Shown here one piece after another: positions 1-9,048 of a stretch of DNA of 64,000 nucleotides. The position numbers and the translations under genes are program-made. Below the pieces are notes generated by a model, which did no database searches, had not been told where the DNA came from, and saw nothing but the letters and a program-made list of their open reading frames with translations. Origin of the DNA: Paraburkholderia kururiensis JCM 10599 = LMG 19447 (lineage in GTDB: Bacteria > Pseudomonadota > Gammaproteobacteria > Burkholderiales > Burkholderiaceae); the NCBI RefSeq assembly GCF_003986935.1, contig NZ_RJZE01000002.1, forward strand, positions 358,743 to 422,742, written 5' to 3'. Position 1 is the stretch's first letter, and the number at the start of each line of letters is the position of its first letter.

Positions 1-852
1 CACCCGGTGCGCGGCGCGCGCAGCAAGCGCTCCACGCTGTGCGTGCGCAACGTGGTGCCGGCCGGCGCGCTGCGGCCGCGCATGGCGCAGGCGCATTGTG
101 TCGCGCTGTTCTCGGGCACGCTCGCGCCCTCGGGCTACTACGCCGACATGCTCGGCCTGCCTGACGAGACCGTGAGCATCGATATCGGCTCGCCATTCAG
201 CGCGGCGCAGCTCGACGTCTACGTGACGCATGGCATTTCGACGCGCTATCGCGACCGCGAGGGGTCGCTTGCCGCCATTGCGGACCGGGTGGGCGACCAG
301 TTCGCGCGGCAGCCCGGCAATTACCTGTGCTTCTTCAGCAGCTACGACTACCTGGAACGCGCTGCCCACGCCTTCGCGTCGCGCTATCCGCATGTGCCGG
401 TCTGGCAGCAGTCGCGCACGATGGACGAAGCGGCGCAACAGGCCTTTATCGCGCGCGTCGTGCCTGACGGCTGCGGCGTAGGCTTCGCGGTACTCGGCGG
501 CGCCTTCGGCGAGGGCATCGATCTGCCCGGCACGCGGCTCATCGGCACCTTCATCGCGACGCTGGGCCTGCCGCAGGTGAACGACGTCAACGAGCAGATG
601 CGCGAGCGCATGCAACAGCTCTATGGCGCCGGCTTCGACTATGCGTATCTCATTCCCGGTCTTCGCAAAGTAGTACAGGCAGCAGGCCGCGTGATCCGCA
701 CGCCGGAAGATCGCGGCGTGGTGTATCTGCTTGACGACCGCTTTGCACGTGCCGACGTGCGCGCGCTGCTGCCCGCGTGGTGGCGTGTGCAGACGTGGTC
801 CGTCAAAGCGAGTCGCGCTACGGGCGCTACGGGCGCCACGCTGCAGCCCTGA
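1..852 (+). CDS. DinG/XPD-type ATP-dependent helicase, C-terminal part (5' end outside window)
   Basis: The reading frame is open from the first base, so the gene starts upstream of the window and only about 283 C-terminal residues are visible. They fit the second RecA-like lobe of superfamily 2 DinG/Rad3/XPD helicases. There is a 'FSGTLAPS' motif near the start, 'CFFSSYDYLE' in the middle, a glycine-rich 'GGAFGEGIDLPG' segment, and the motif VI signature 'QAAGRVIRTPEDRG' with its arginine finger near the C-terminus. Such proteins unwind DNA or RNA-DNA hybrids using ATP, and many have an N-terminal Fe-S domain, which cannot be judged here. The last residues are a low-complexity tail encoded by short GGGCGCTAC-like repeats. 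The family call is firm, but the exact subfamily is not determinable from the tail. Confidence 0.85.
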   Translation, partial: HPVRGARSKRSTLCVRNVVPAGALRPRMAQAHCVALFSGTLAPSGYYADMLGLPDETVSIDIGSPFSAAQLDVYVTHGISTRYRDREGSLAAIADRVGDQFARQPGNYLCFFSSYDYLERAAHAFASRYPHVPVWQQSRTMDEAAQQAFIARVVPDGCGVGFAVLGGAFGEGIDLPGTRLIGTFIATLGLPQVNDVNEQMRERMQQLYGAGFDYAYLIPGLRKVVQAAGRVIRTPEDRGVVYLLDDRFARADVRALLPAWWRVQTWSVKASRATGATGATLQP

Positions 853-1373
853 AGCGCGCCTGAGCGGTCGCGTTGCCGCTTCCCGTTGCGATTACGAAAA
901 GGTGAGCATAAATTCCGTCGGCGGGCGAATGCCCGCCCATTCGGATATGCATAACCGATCAGAGACGAACTCCGCACCCGTGTAATAAAAGTTACTCAAT
1001 TCAGCCCTACATTAAAACCCATTCGGCAGCATTTTCTGGGCAATAAAGTGCTATTATTCGATTTGAATTGAATTCATCATACATAACTACTCGACGCACC
1101 ACGCTCGGCCCGACAGGGTCTGCCCGCGCGCGCGTACGCCCGTTCGATTAATACGGCGGCGTTTTGTCCGGGTGCAAGAAAATGTACCGCCGATATTGCA
1201 TTCTAAAATTGTGCGGTTATCATGGCACTCCCGTTGCCGAGATACGCCGATTTACCGGAATTACCCGATTTTTCCTCGCCCATTGGCTTTCAGGTAATTC
1301 CTGCCTGGGAAAAGACAAACCCGACAAACCCGACAAACCCGGCCAACCCGGCACGCTTGAGACTGGAGACGCA
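853..1373 (+). other. Intergenic region upstream of small ORF
   Basis: About 520 bases follow the helicase stop without a convincing gene. The stretch around 985-1090 is markedly AT-richer than the surroundings and probably holds promoter sequence. A longer open frame leads into the gene at 1374, but its N-terminal part has no protein-like composition. Three 9-base repeats lie just before that gene. Confidence 0.4.
1314..1340 (+). repeat. Three perfect copies of GACAAACCC
   Basis: The 9-base unit GACAAACCC occurs at 1314-1322, 1323-1331 and 1332-1340, followed by a degenerate copy. It lies 33 bases before the start of the next small gene, and because 9 is a multiple of three it keeps any frame through it open. 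Confidence 0.8.
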
Positions 1374-1571
1374 ATGCTGAGTCCACATGAATTTGCCACT
1401 TTGATGCTGGTTAAAGAGGCGCCGGACCAGGTCGATTTCAGCCGCGCCGAACTGGACGCGCTGCTCGAACGGCAGCTCGTCTCGCTCGAAGAATTGGCCT
1501 GCGGCCAACGTCGCGCCCGCTTGACGAGCGACGGCGACTCCTTTCTCAAGGCGTTCGACCGCTCGCATTGA
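1374..1571 (+). CDS. Hypothetical 65-aa protein
   Basis: The chosen ATG at 1374 is preceded by GGAGACGC, a plausible ribosome site, whereas the longer frame from 1164 would add a repeat-encoded Lys-Pro-Asp tail that looks non-coding. The product starts MLSPHEFATLMLV, is acidic and predicted mostly helical, and ends in a basic segment (QRRARLTSDG). I recognise no domain. It sits between the helicase and the phasin gene on the same strand but about 200 bases before the latter, so it is probably a separate unit. Confidence 0.6.
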   Translation: MLSPHEFATLMLVKEAPDQVDFSRAELDALLERQLVSLEELACGQRRARLTSDGDSFLKAFDRSH

Positions 1572-1769
1572 AAGGCACAGCGTTCGCGCGCGGCGGCGCC
1601 GCCCTGACTCGGCGCCACCGCCTTGCTGTACACGAAGTTCGATCAGCTTTCATCGCTCGTGACGTCCATGCATGCCGTGCATCGGCGTTCCGACATCGCC
1701 ACCCGCCGTCGCCCTGCGCGCCGCTATCGTCAACGGCTCGCGTGGCACCGGCTCTAGAGGAGTTTCATC

Positions 1770-2342
1770 ATGGCTCTACCGGGTCAGGACCAGATCGTTA
1801 CCGCACAGAAAGCTAATGCCGACGCGTTCTTCGCGTTTGCGAACACGCTCTTCGAAGGCATGGAAAAGCTCGCTGCGCTGAACCTGCAGGCGGCGAAGTC
1901 GAATCTCGCCGAAGCGCAAGGCAATGCGCTCAAGGCGGTCGAGTGCTCGGCCAACCCGCAGGAATGGGTCGCGCTGCAAGCCGCGCTCGTCGCGCCGCTC
2001 ACCGAGAAGGTCATGGCCTACGGCCGCCATGTGTTCGACATCGCGTCGGCCACTCAGGGCTCGCTCGCGCAGATCGCCGAGGGGCAATACGAGCGCTATA
2101 ACGGACGCTTCCAGGCGTTCGTGGAAGAAGCCGGCAAGAGCGCGCCGGCCGGGTCCGAGGCGGCCATCGCGGCATGGAAGTCGGCCATCGGCACCACCTC
2201 CACGCTCTACGACACGCTGCAAAAAGCCAGCAAGCAGGCCATGCAGGTCACCGAAAGCAATCTCGAAGCACTCACCACCGCCGCCTCGAAGGCCGCGCGG
2301 CGCAGCGCCGAGCAAGCCGCCGCCGGCACGGCAAAGCGCTAA
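1770..2342 (+). CDS. phaP: Phasin, PHB granule-associated protein
   Basis: This 190-residue protein belongs to the PhaP/TIGR01841 phasin family. It starts MALPGQDQIVTAQKANADAF and continues as long amphipathic helices rich in Ala, Gln and Glu with no membrane segment, which is the usual build and length of Burkholderia and Cupriavidus phasins. Phasins coat polyhydroxybutyrate granules and control their number and size. The start is supported by AGGAG about eight bases upstream. A GC-rich hairpin follows the stop codon, and then an acetoacetyl-CoA reductase gene, which supports a role in PHB storage. In related bacteria phaP is often repressed by PhaR, but no PhaR gene is seen here. Confidence 0.93.
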   Translation: MALPGQDQIVTAQKANADAFFAFANTLFEGMEKLAALNLQAAKSNLAEAQGNALKAVECSANPQEWVALQAALVAPLTEKVMAYGRHVFDIASATQGSLAQIAEGQYERYNGRFQAFVEEAGKSAPAGSEAAIAAWKSAIGTTSTLYDTLQKASKQAMQVTESNLEALTTAASKAARRSAEQAAAGTAKR

Positions 2343-2346
2343 ACGA

Positions 2347-2370
2347 AGCACGGGCGCTCACGCCCGTGCT
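2347..2370 (+). terminator. GC-rich hairpin after phaP
   Basis: A perfect 10-base-pair stem (AGCACGGGCG with its complement) and a 4-base loop start five bases after the phaP stop. Only a short GGTTTCG follows rather than a T-run, so it may be a weak terminator or an RNA-stabilising structure that keeps phaP expression above that of phaB. Confidence 0.5.
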
Positions 2371-2524
2371 GCTGGTTTCGTCCTGCAAAGGCAGGATTCC
2401 TTATTTCAAGCTGATTGCATATCGGGGCACCGGCGCCTCGCTCGCGCCGATGCGAATTTCGTATTGACCCAAGGCCGTGCCGCGAGCGCCTGCTCCCGGT
2501 GCAGCCGTTTTTGAGGAAAAACCG

Positions 2525-3268
2525 ATGGCAAAGCAGATCGCCGTAGTGACGGGCGGCATGGGCGGTATTGGCGAAGCGATCAGCATCCGGCTTCACGACG
2601 CGGGCTACGCCGTGGTCGTCACCTGCTCCCCCAGCAACACCGACGCCTCCGGCTGGCTCGCCCGCATGGAGACGCAAGGCCGACAGTTCCGCGCCTATCC
2701 GGTGGACGTGGCCGACTTCGACTCCTGCACGCGCTGCGTCGCGCAGATCCAGAGCGAAGTGGGACCGGTGGACATCCTGATCAACAATGCCGGCATCACC
2801 CGGGATGCGAGCTTCAAGAAGCTCGACAAGGTCAACTGGGACGCCGTGCTGCGCACCAACCTGGACTCCGTGTTCAACATGACCAAGCCGGTATGCGACG
2901 GCATGGTGGAGCGCGGCTGGGGGCGCATCGTCAACATTTCCTCGATCATCGGCAGCAAGGGCGGCTTCGGGCAGACCAACTATGCGGCCGCGAAGGCCGG
3001 CATGCACGGCTTCACGAAGGCACTCGCGCTCGAAGTGGCGAAGAAAGGCGTCACGGTGAACACCGTGTCGCCCGGCTTCATCGCGACGAAGATGGTGATG
3101 GCCGTGCCCGAAGAAATCCGCGAAACGAAGATCATCCCGCAGATTCCGGTGGGCAGGTTGGGCGACCCAGACGAAGTCGCGGCGCTCGTCGCCTATCTGT
3201 GCTCGCGCGAGGCCGGGTTCGTGACGGGCGCGAACATCGCCATCAACGGCGGGCAGTATCTCCAGTAA
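2525..3268 (+). CDS. phaB: Acetoacetyl-CoA reductase (NADPH), PHB synthesis
   Basis: This is a 247-residue short-chain dehydrogenase of the PhaB family, which reduces acetoacetyl-CoA to (R)-3-hydroxybutyryl-CoA. Visible features are the cofactor loop 'TGGMGGIGEAI' (residues 9-19), 'NNAGITRD', the catalytic Ser in 'NISSIIGSKG', the Tyr-Lys pair in 'NYAAAKAG', and the C-terminal 'VTGANIAINGGQY'. The start at 2525 follows GAGGAAAAACCG; the frame is open further upstream but lacks SDR-like sequence there. No phaC or phaA is adjacent, so it is probably an accessory copy working with phasin rather than part of a phaCAB operon. Confidence 0.94.
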   Translation: MAKQIAVVTGGMGGIGEAISIRLHDAGYAVVVTCSPSNTDASGWLARMETQGRQFRAYPVDVADFDSCTRCVAQIQSEVGPVDILINNAGITRDASFKKLDKVNWDAVLRTNLDSVFNMTKPVCDGMVERGWGRIVNISSIIGSKGGFGQTNYAAAKAGMHGFTKALALEVAKKGVTVNTVSPGFIATKMVMAVPEEIRETKIIPQIPVGRLGDPDEVAALVAYLCSREAGFVTGANIAINGGQYLQ

Positions 3269-3303
3269 CGGCGCGTACGCTAAACCGTCTACGGAGGGCT
3301 GCA

Positions 3304-3459
3304 ATGAACGAAACGACGGCTATCGTCGTGGGATCGTGCGCGCTCGCCATGGCCGCGATCTTCGTCGCGGGACACTACCGTCTGGAGCAGTGGCGGCGCA
3401 AGAAACTGGGGCTCGGGCTGATCGACGTGCGCCGGCATTGGCGACACGGGCGGCATTGA
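3304..3459 (+). CDS. Small single-pass membrane protein (51 aa)
   Basis: A short frame starts 35 bases after phaB, with ACGGAGGGCTGCA before its ATG. The protein has a hydrophobic helix at about residues 6-22 (AIVVGSCALAMAAIFVAG) followed by a strongly basic tail (EQWRRKKLG, then RRHWRHGRH), suggesting one membrane span with the positive tail in the cytoplasm. I know no function. Its position suggests co-transcription with phaB. Confidence 0.55.
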   Translation: MNETTAIVVGSCALAMAAIFVAGHYRLEQWRRKKLGLGLIDVRRHWRHGRH

Positions 3460-3628
3460 GCGCTGCCGCGTGCCATCGTGAGCGGCCGTCGCGGCGCATC
3501 GGGGCACGGACCCGGGCCACGGCCACGGCACGCACGAGCCGCCGCCCTGCCGGTCCGGGGCCACCGTCCGTGGCAAAATCGGGCCGCTGCGCCGGCTGAT
3601 CGGCGCAGCGAAACCTGAAGGCAATCGT

Positions 3629-3898
3629 ATGGACATCAACAAACAGCTCGCCGCACTCACTACTTCCGAACTGCAAACAGCCGGCGCGAGCCAGGCGACC
3701 GCCATCGCGGTCAGCGTGCTGCTCCGGCACCTGCGCTCGCCGGAACTCGCGAAACTCCTCTCGGCCGCGTTCGAAAACCACCAGGCCGTCATGCTGCAGA
3801 CGCCATGGCCCGACCAGATGCTGCAGTCGTTCGAAGCGACGCGGCGCTTCCTCGAAGGCGCGGCACAGGTCAGTCCCGATACCGGCGAGCGCGGCTAA
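3629..3898 (+). CDS. Hypothetical 89-aa protein
   Basis: The product starts MDINKQLAALTTSELQTAGA and is a mostly helical, soluble, slightly acidic protein with no signal peptide or membrane segment. The ATG is preceded by CTGAAGGCAATC, a modest ribosome site. Its stop overlaps the stop of the convergent gene on the minus strand by four bases. I recognise no family, and codon use matches the neighbours. Confidence 0.6.
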   Translation: MDINKQLAALTTSELQTAGASQATAIAVSVLLRHLRSPELAKLLSAAFENHQAVMLQTPWPDQMLQSFEATRRFLEGAAQVSPDTGERG

Positions 3899-4812
3899 CG
3901 GCGCTCCAGCAGCGCGGCAACGGCGGGCACAGCCGATGCCGCTGAATCGACTGAATCGCCTGCCTCGCCTGAATCACATAAGGCACGCGACGCATATGAC
4001 TCGCGGCGCCAGGGCCACAGCAACGCATCAGCGATGCTCTGTGGCGCCGCGAGCGAATCCAGACCGATCTCGACGAATTCGTCAGGCCGCGGCCGGCGCA
4101 GCGTGCCGAACACCATGTCCCACAGCGGCAGCAGGTCGCAGAAATTGCGGTTGTAGTCGGCAGCATGCCGCGAATGGTGCAGCCGGTGATACTGCGGATG
4201 GCTCACGACGAGACCGAACCGCCGCGGAGAGAACCGCAGATTCAGGTGCGCCACGTGGTGGTTCACGAGAAACACCATGCCCACCGCCATCCCCACGCTC
4301 GTGGGCGCCTTGAATACGATTCCGACAAGCGGATACAGCAGCGCGGTCTTGATGACCGGCTCCAGCCAGAAGTGCCGGTAGCCGAGCGTGACGTCGTAAT
4401 GCGGCGCGCTGTGATGCAGTTCGTGCATGCGCCACAGCACCGCGAACCGGTGCTGTGCGCGATGAAACAGGTATTCGAGCAGATCCGTCATCAACAGCAC
4501 GGCAGCAAAGGCTTCGCACCAGCCCACCACGCCCTCGCGGAACGTCACCCATCCGCCGCCGAGCGCCCGCGTAAGCGCCAGGGAAACACCAAGCGCGAAC
4601 GGTCGCAACAAGGCAAGCGCCGCGAGCATGGCGATCATGTAGCGGACGTTGAACCACGCATGCTTTGCAGAGGCCGCCTGCGCATGCGGAACGCGTGCCT
4701 CGATCGCCATTGCGACACCGAGCACGGCGCCTGCCGTCGCCAGCGAAGCGAGGAAATCTGCCGGCAGGGCTGCGAGCCAGTGTGCCGCGTCGGCGGAGAA
4801 GCCGTTGCTCAT
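3895..4812 (-). CDS. Sterol desaturase / fatty-acid hydroxylase family membrane protein
   Basis: This 305-residue integral membrane protein carries the histidine clusters of the fatty-acid hydroxylase superfamily that bind a di-iron centre: 'HRAQH', 'HELHHSAPH', 'HHVAH' and 'HRLHHS'. Four or five hydrophobic segments surround them. Members hydroxylate or desaturate membrane lipids or isoprenoids using oxygen, but the substrate here cannot be read from the sequence. The last 35 or so residues are a low-complexity Asp/Ser/Ala tail encoded by imperfect CTGAATCG-type repeats and are probably not part of the catalytic domain. The gene stands alone, convergent with the hypothetical gene at 3629. 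Confidence 0.85.
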   Translation of the reverse strand: MSNGFSADAAHWLAALPADFLASLATAGAVLGVAMAIEARVPHAQAASAKHAWFNVRYMIAMLAALALLRPFALGVSLALTRALGGGWVTFREGVVGWCEAFAAVLLMTDLLEYLFHRAQHRFAVLWRMHELHHSAPHYDVTLGYRHFWLEPVIKTALLYPLVGIVFKAPTSVGMAVGMVFLVNHHVAHLNLRFSPRRFGLVVSHPQYHRLHHSRHAADYNRNFCDLLPLWDMVFGTLRRPRPDEFVEIGLDSLAAPQSIADALLWPWRRESYASRALCDSGEAGDSVDSAASAVPAVAALLERR

Positions 4813-5036
4813 TGTCGTTTTCGTCCCCTTGCGGCGCGCACGATGCGGCGCGTGGCGAATGCCTCGTTGTCTGTCTGAGTGTCGGCAGATGGTGGGGAAT
4901 CTTGAGCGGGACCGGCCTGCCCTTGCAGAGAAACTGACCCGGTGCGGAACGATGCCGCAGCGTGTGCGGCAGCCGGCGTAGCGGCAAGCCGCACGCGACG
5001 GCTAGCACATAGCCGCCACGCCACCACACCGAGGCT

Positions 5037-5621
5037 TCAGCGGCCGAAGCGGGCGTCGCGGCTGTGAGGCTCCGCCGTCGCCCCGTGGGCGAGCTCGAAA
5101 TACAGAGGATCGAACGCGAGCACGATGCCGAATACCGACGCCTGCCGGCGTCCGCTCGCGCCCCAGAATTGCACCTGGCCGCGTGCATCCACGAGAATCA
5201 CCTCGCTGCAGCCGCCCTCGAAATAGGCGGCCACGCGGCGTTCCACGTCGTCGCGCCGGTCGCGATCGAGCAGCACTTCGACGCACAGGTCGGGAACGAA
5301 CGGCACGGGCGCGTCCCGGTCGAACGTTTCCCATTTCTCGCACGGCATCCAGACGACGTCGGCGATTCGTATGCCATACGAGGGCGTGGTCACCGCAGCC
5401 GACATCACGGCGAGATGGCCGATCTGTTCGGTGAGCTGGCAATAGGCGTCCGTGAGCACGATCTGCCGCCGCGCGGACGGCGGGGAATGGATCACCGCTT
5501 CACCGGCCTCGTCGACTTCATACCGTTCATGCCCGCTTGGTGCAGTCCAGCCCGCATCCGCACCGAGCCGGTGCCAGGAGGCTAACAGTCCATTGCGGTC
5601 CAGAAGAGAAGGCGTACCCAT
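5037..5621 (-). CDS. Uma2 family (DUF820) restriction-endonuclease-like protein
   Basis: This 194-residue protein matches the Uma2/DUF820 family, which has a PD-(D/E)xK nuclease-like fold. The visible core is 'VVWMPCEKWE', then 'VPDLCVEVLLDRDRRDDVERRVAAYF' interrupted as usual, then 'GCSEVILVDARGQVQFW'. The Asp of 'VPDLCVEV' and the Glu of the same strand would be active-site residues. Many cyanobacterial and some proteobacterial genomes carry solo copies, often scattered with mobile DNA. Activity is unproven. No partner gene lies next to it. Confidence 0.8.
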   Translation of the reverse strand: MGTPSLLDRNGLLASWHRLGADAGWTAPSGHERYEVDEAGEAVIHSPPSARRQIVLTDAYCQLTEQIGHLAVMSAAVTTPSYGIRIADVVWMPCEKWETFDRDAPVPFVPDLCVEVLLDRDRRDDVERRVAAYFEGGCSEVILVDARGQVQFWGASGRRQASVFGIVLAFDPLYFELAHGATAEPHSRDARFGR

Positions 5622-6107
5622 AAGCGTCTCGTCGGGAAGTCACCTAAGCGTATACCCTCTACCCGCCTCTTAACAATTATTAAGTATGTGTGCAGCGCAC
5701 AATCCAGGGTATGCTCAACGTAGCTTCGAGGCCCTTCAAGCGGGGGTTTTGATGGACGCTTCCGTGCAGCCGGTCTGCATTATGTGCCGCAGAGCCGCCA
5801 CCCGCATGACTCAAAAATGGGGTCCGAATTCGAAGTCGAAGACGTAGAGACTTCGTTGTGCGGCGCGACAGCCGCCATTTGACGAGCGCACGTTGCGACA
5901 CGCCGAATCACCGGGGGCTGCCGCCGAAACCGGCCTGGCGGGTTCCCGCGAGGATGGATGGCAACCATGCCGGCCATCTCGGTGCCGTTCCACGGTGTAC
6001 GGCTGGAACGTGCCGCTCATGCATCACGCGAACACCAAGGCTCGCCGGCGGGCACAGCAGCACAGCATGTCTTGCCACCGTCCGGCGCCACCTACCGGAG
6101 GTCCACC
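5622..6107. other. Intergenic region with no supported gene
   Basis: About 490 bases lie between the divergent Uma2 gene and the small gene at 6108. It includes an AT-rich patch near 5670-5690 (TTAACAATTATTAA, a near palindrome) that is a likely promoter for one or both neighbours. The short open frames here lack protein-like composition. Confidence 0.4.
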
Positions 6108-6317
6108 ATGAAACTCGACGACGCGACTTTTCATCGACTGCGCCGTCTTGCTCCGGTCCTCGACGACATACTGGGCGCGAGGGAAGTCGAGCATGCGGAT
6201 CAGGCCGTCAACGTGGCGGCGCTTGCGCAACTGTGCGCAGAGATCTTCGACGCGTATCGCGACCAGTACCCGGACGAGACCGCCCAGGCGCGCTGTGACG
6301 CGCTCGAATCGCAGTAG
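6108..6317 (+). CDS. Hypothetical 69-aa protein
   Basis: The ATG at 6108 follows ACCGGAGGTCCACC, a strong ribosome site, while a longer open frame upstream lacks one. The product (MKLDDATFHRLRRLAPVLDD...) is helical and acidic towards the C-terminus, with no membrane segment or known motif. It is convergent with the DUF1488-like gene, whose stop lies 13 bases away. Confidence 0.6.
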   Translation: MKLDDATFHRLRRLAPVLDDILGAREVEHADQAVNVAALAQLCAEIFDAYRDQYPDETAQARCDALESQ

Positions 6318-6330
6318 AGGATCGAGCGGG

Positions 6331-6603
6331 CTATTTGCGCACGCCGAAGTCGGCGACGGTCAGCACGACCCGCTCGCCGGGATGCGTGAGCACCTTGCGC
6401 TCGGCGACGGCGACGATGCGTTTGCGACCATCGGTAAATGCCTTGAGAACGCGCAATTCGCTGTCGCCCGGCTGTACCCAGAAATGCTGTTCGAGTGCGT
6501 CGCGCGTAATGGCGCATTCGATGTCGCGACCTCGACTCGACAGGAAAAAGACCACAGTGCGTCCATCCGGCGAAACGCCGGGTTCACGTTCAAGGGTTTC
6601 CAC
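6331..6603 (-). CDS. DUF1488-like small protein
   Basis: From the GTG at 6603 this gives a 90-residue protein that resembles DUF1488: a strand 'GRTVVFFLSSRGRDIECAIT', then 'ALEQHFWVQ', and a basic helix ending 'VVLTVADFGVRK'. The open frame reaches a GTG at 6654, but the extra residues there come from a poly-T tract and have no family match. The function of DUF1488 is unknown. Both start choices are GTG and neither has a perfect ribosome site. Confidence 0.6.
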   Translation of the reverse strand: METLEREPGVSPDGRTVVFFLSSRGRDIECAITRDALEQHFWVQPGDSELRVLKAFTDGRKRIVAVAERKVLTHPGERVVLTVADFGVRK

Positions 6604-6986
6604 GATGAGAACTCGCCAGAATTTTTTTTGGCCGACCTGCGCCCCGACCCGCACCCCGCCTGCACCTCACCTGCACCTCACCTGCACCATATCGTACAGG
6701 CGAGACAACCTCATTCTCAAGCAAAACCAGCTGGCCGCGCGACGTTGCACGCGGCGTGCATATCGCCCGCACAACCGCGCAGGGCAAGCGGTTCGAGCAA
6801 GCGGTAAAAGTGCCGTCATGCCCTCACTGCGCGCACGGCAAACAAGGTAAAGACGATCGTCCGGCCACGCGTCTCAAGTCCCATTCGAAACTTCCCCGGC
6901 ACCTTGTCGTATTCGCGATTGCGTATTCATCAGCCTAAATAACCGGCGGCGCATGCCGTATACATCGGTTAAAGCGTGCACAGAAT
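6604..6986. other. Intergenic region with short direct repeats
   Basis: About 380 bases precede the diguanylate cyclase. They hold an eight-base T-run near 6622 and about three copies of a 10-base unit, CTGCACCTCA, around 6659-6690. The rest has no supported gene; the part near 6900-6985 is AT-richer and is the likely promoter for the gene at 6987. Confidence 0.4.
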
Positions 6987-8969
6987 ATGGACAAACAGAG
7001 GGCGACCGCTGAATCGGGAGCAGGCATGCTGCATGAACTCCGGCGAGTCGCCGATGCGCAATACGATTTCGCAGACGTCGCCGCGGCCACTGCGCCACTC
7101 GCGCCGCCCGACGCTGCGGACGATGCGCGGTCCGCTGCCGCGTCTTTGCCGCCCGCACGGGACACACGCCTCGGCGCATTCGCGCTGGCCGCCGTACTCG
7201 TCTTTCTGATTTGCCTCGGCAGCGGCGCAGCAAGGGCCATGTCGGGCGAAGTGCTGCCGATCTGGGTGGCCAACGGCGTACTGCTCGCGCAGGCGCTCGC
7301 GGCTCGCGAACCGTGCCGGCTCCATGTGCTGCTGGGCGGCGCGCTGGGTTTTCTCGGCGCCAACCTGGCGCGGGGCGACTCCCTCTACGTGTCTTCTTCG
7401 TTCATGGCGGCCGATATCGTCGAGGTCGTCATCGCACTGCTCTTCGCACCGCGCGTTGCGTGCACCGCCGAACTGGCGCGGCCGCGTCGCTGCCTGCGCT
7501 TCGTGGCAGGCGCCGTCGCGCTCGCGCCGGTCGCATCCGGGGCCGTTGCGGTGTCGCTGCTTCACGCGCGGTTCGGCGCCCATCCGTTCTCCTCGTTTCG
7601 CGACTGGGTCGTCGCCGACGCCCTCGGGATGACGATCTTCACACCCGCGGCGCTTGTGTTCTTCTCCGGCGAATTGCGCGCGCTCTGGCGCTCGGAACGG
7701 CGCAATCGCACGCTTGCGTTGCTCGCGTTGCTCGCCGTGGTTGCGCTTGCCGTCTTTAGTCAGGGCACCTGGCGCCTCACGTACTGGGCGCTGCCGCCCG
7801 TGGCCGTGCTCGCATTCGAGGCCGAACTCGCCGCGGTGTTCGTCGGCGTGCTGCTGTTGATTGCGATTGCGATGGCTTTCACGATCCACGGCCAGGGCGC
7901 GCTGTGGATCGAGCCTCATCACGAGTCGAATCACGCCCGCATCCTCGCGCTGCAGCTCTTCGTGCTCGCGGCCCTGGGTATCGCGTTTCCTATCAACGCA
8001 CTCCAGGCGCAACGCCGCAAGCTGCTCGATCTGCTGCGTGAAAGCGAACAGCGCTACCGCGCGCTGGCCGAAAACGCCGACGACGTAGTCATGCAACTCT
8101 CGCTGAACGGCACCGTGACCTACGTATCGCCGCGCGTTCAGTCGAAGCTCGGCTACCTGCCGGCTGCGCTCATGGGCACAGGCGTGCTCGGCCTCGTTCA
8201 TCCGGCGGACCGCCCCGCTGTGGAGTCCGCAATCGAAGCCGTGCAGTGCGACCGCGGCGAAGTCGCGATCCGCTACCGCGCGCGGCACGCCAATGGCTCG
8301 CATATCTGGATGCAGAGCCTGCTTTCGCCGGCGTTCACGCCCCCGCACCGCCCGTTCGACGCGCTCGCGTTCACCATGCGCGACATCAACGCCAGCACAC
8401 TCGAAGACCAGCGGCGCGATGCCGAGCAGATCGAGCTCAAACGTCTTGCCTATGTCGACGGCCTCTCGGGGCTCTATAACCGGCGCCACTTCGACATCGA
8501 GCTCAAGCGCAGCCTGCTTTCGGCCGACGCGGCGAATGCGAGTGCGGGCGTCGTGCTACTGCTCGTCGACATCGACGAGTTCAAGGCCTACAACGACGCC
8601 TACGGCCATCAGGCCGGAGACGACTGCCTGCGGGCCGTGGCGAGCGCCATTGCAGCCGCAGTGCCGCACACCGGTATGGCGGCGCGTTACGGCGGCGAAG
8701 AGTTCGCGATCATCCTCGGTGAAAGCGATCCTGATGACGCTCTCGAGACGGCCGAACGCATTCGCTGCGGCGTCGAGCTGCAGCGCATTCCGCACGCGGC
8801 GAGCAACCGGCAAACGGTGACGGTGAGTGTCGGCGTGGCGGCCGCAAGGGGCGGCGCAGAGGTCACCGTCCGCATGCTGGTGGGCGCAGCCGATGCGGCG
8901 CTGTATCGGGCGAAGCGCCTCGGCAGAAACCGCATTGCCAGTCAGGGATGGCTGACGGCCGAGGTTTGA
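6987..8969 (+). CDS. MASE1-PAS-GGDEF membrane diguanylate cyclase
   Basis: This 660-residue protein has an N-terminal MASE1-type sensory region of about eight hydrophobic segments (roughly residues 48-340, including 'LPIWVANGVLLAQ'). A PAS domain follows (about 350-475, 'SEQRYRALAENADDVVMQ') and then a GGDEF domain (about 490-655). The active-site signature is GGEEF at residues 569-573, and 'DGLSGLYNRRHFD' marks the domain start, so cyclase activity is expected: two GTP to c-di-GMP. I see no RxxD inhibitory site in the usual place before GGEEF. It is likely a stand-alone signalling gene controlling biofilm or motility, with an unknown ligand. Confidence 0.93.
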   Translation: MDKQRATAESGAGMLHELRRVADAQYDFADVAAATAPLAPPDAADDARSAAASLPPARDTRLGAFALAAVLVFLICLGSGAARAMSGEVLPIWVANGVLLAQALAAREPCRLHVLLGGALGFLGANLARGDSLYVSSSFMAADIVEVVIALLFAPRVACTAELARPRRCLRFVAGAVALAPVASGAVAVSLLHARFGAHPFSSFRDWVVADALGMTIFTPAALVFFSGELRALWRSERRNRTLALLALLAVVALAVFSQGTWRLTYWALPPVAVLAFEAELAAVFVGVLLLIAIAMAFTIHGQGALWIEPHHESNHARILALQLFVLAALGIAFPINALQAQRRKLLDLLRESEQRYRALAENADDVVMQLSLNGTVTYVSPRVQSKLGYLPAALMGTGVLGLVHPADRPAVESAIEAVQCDRGEVAIRYRARHANGSHIWMQSLLSPAFTPPHRPFDALAFTMRDINASTLEDQRRDAEQIELKRLAYVDGLSGLYNRRHFDIELKRSLLSADAANASAGVVLLLVDIDEFKAYNDAYGHQAGDDCLRAVASAIAAAVPHTGMAARYGGEEFAIILGESDPDDALETAERIRCGVELQRIPHAASNRQTVTVSVGVAAARGGAEVTVRMLVGAADAALYRAKRLGRNRIASQGWLTAEV

Positions 8970-9048
8970 GTGCACTGATGCGATAGCGGCTAAAGGTTCG
9001 GACCGCCCTGCGGCCCGCTGTGGGGATGTTGTGCTGTGCCGGGACTCG

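Noticed and set aside
1776..2351. Minus-strand frame covering phaP
   Set aside because: It is a shadow of phaP with an Arg/Gly-rich composition.
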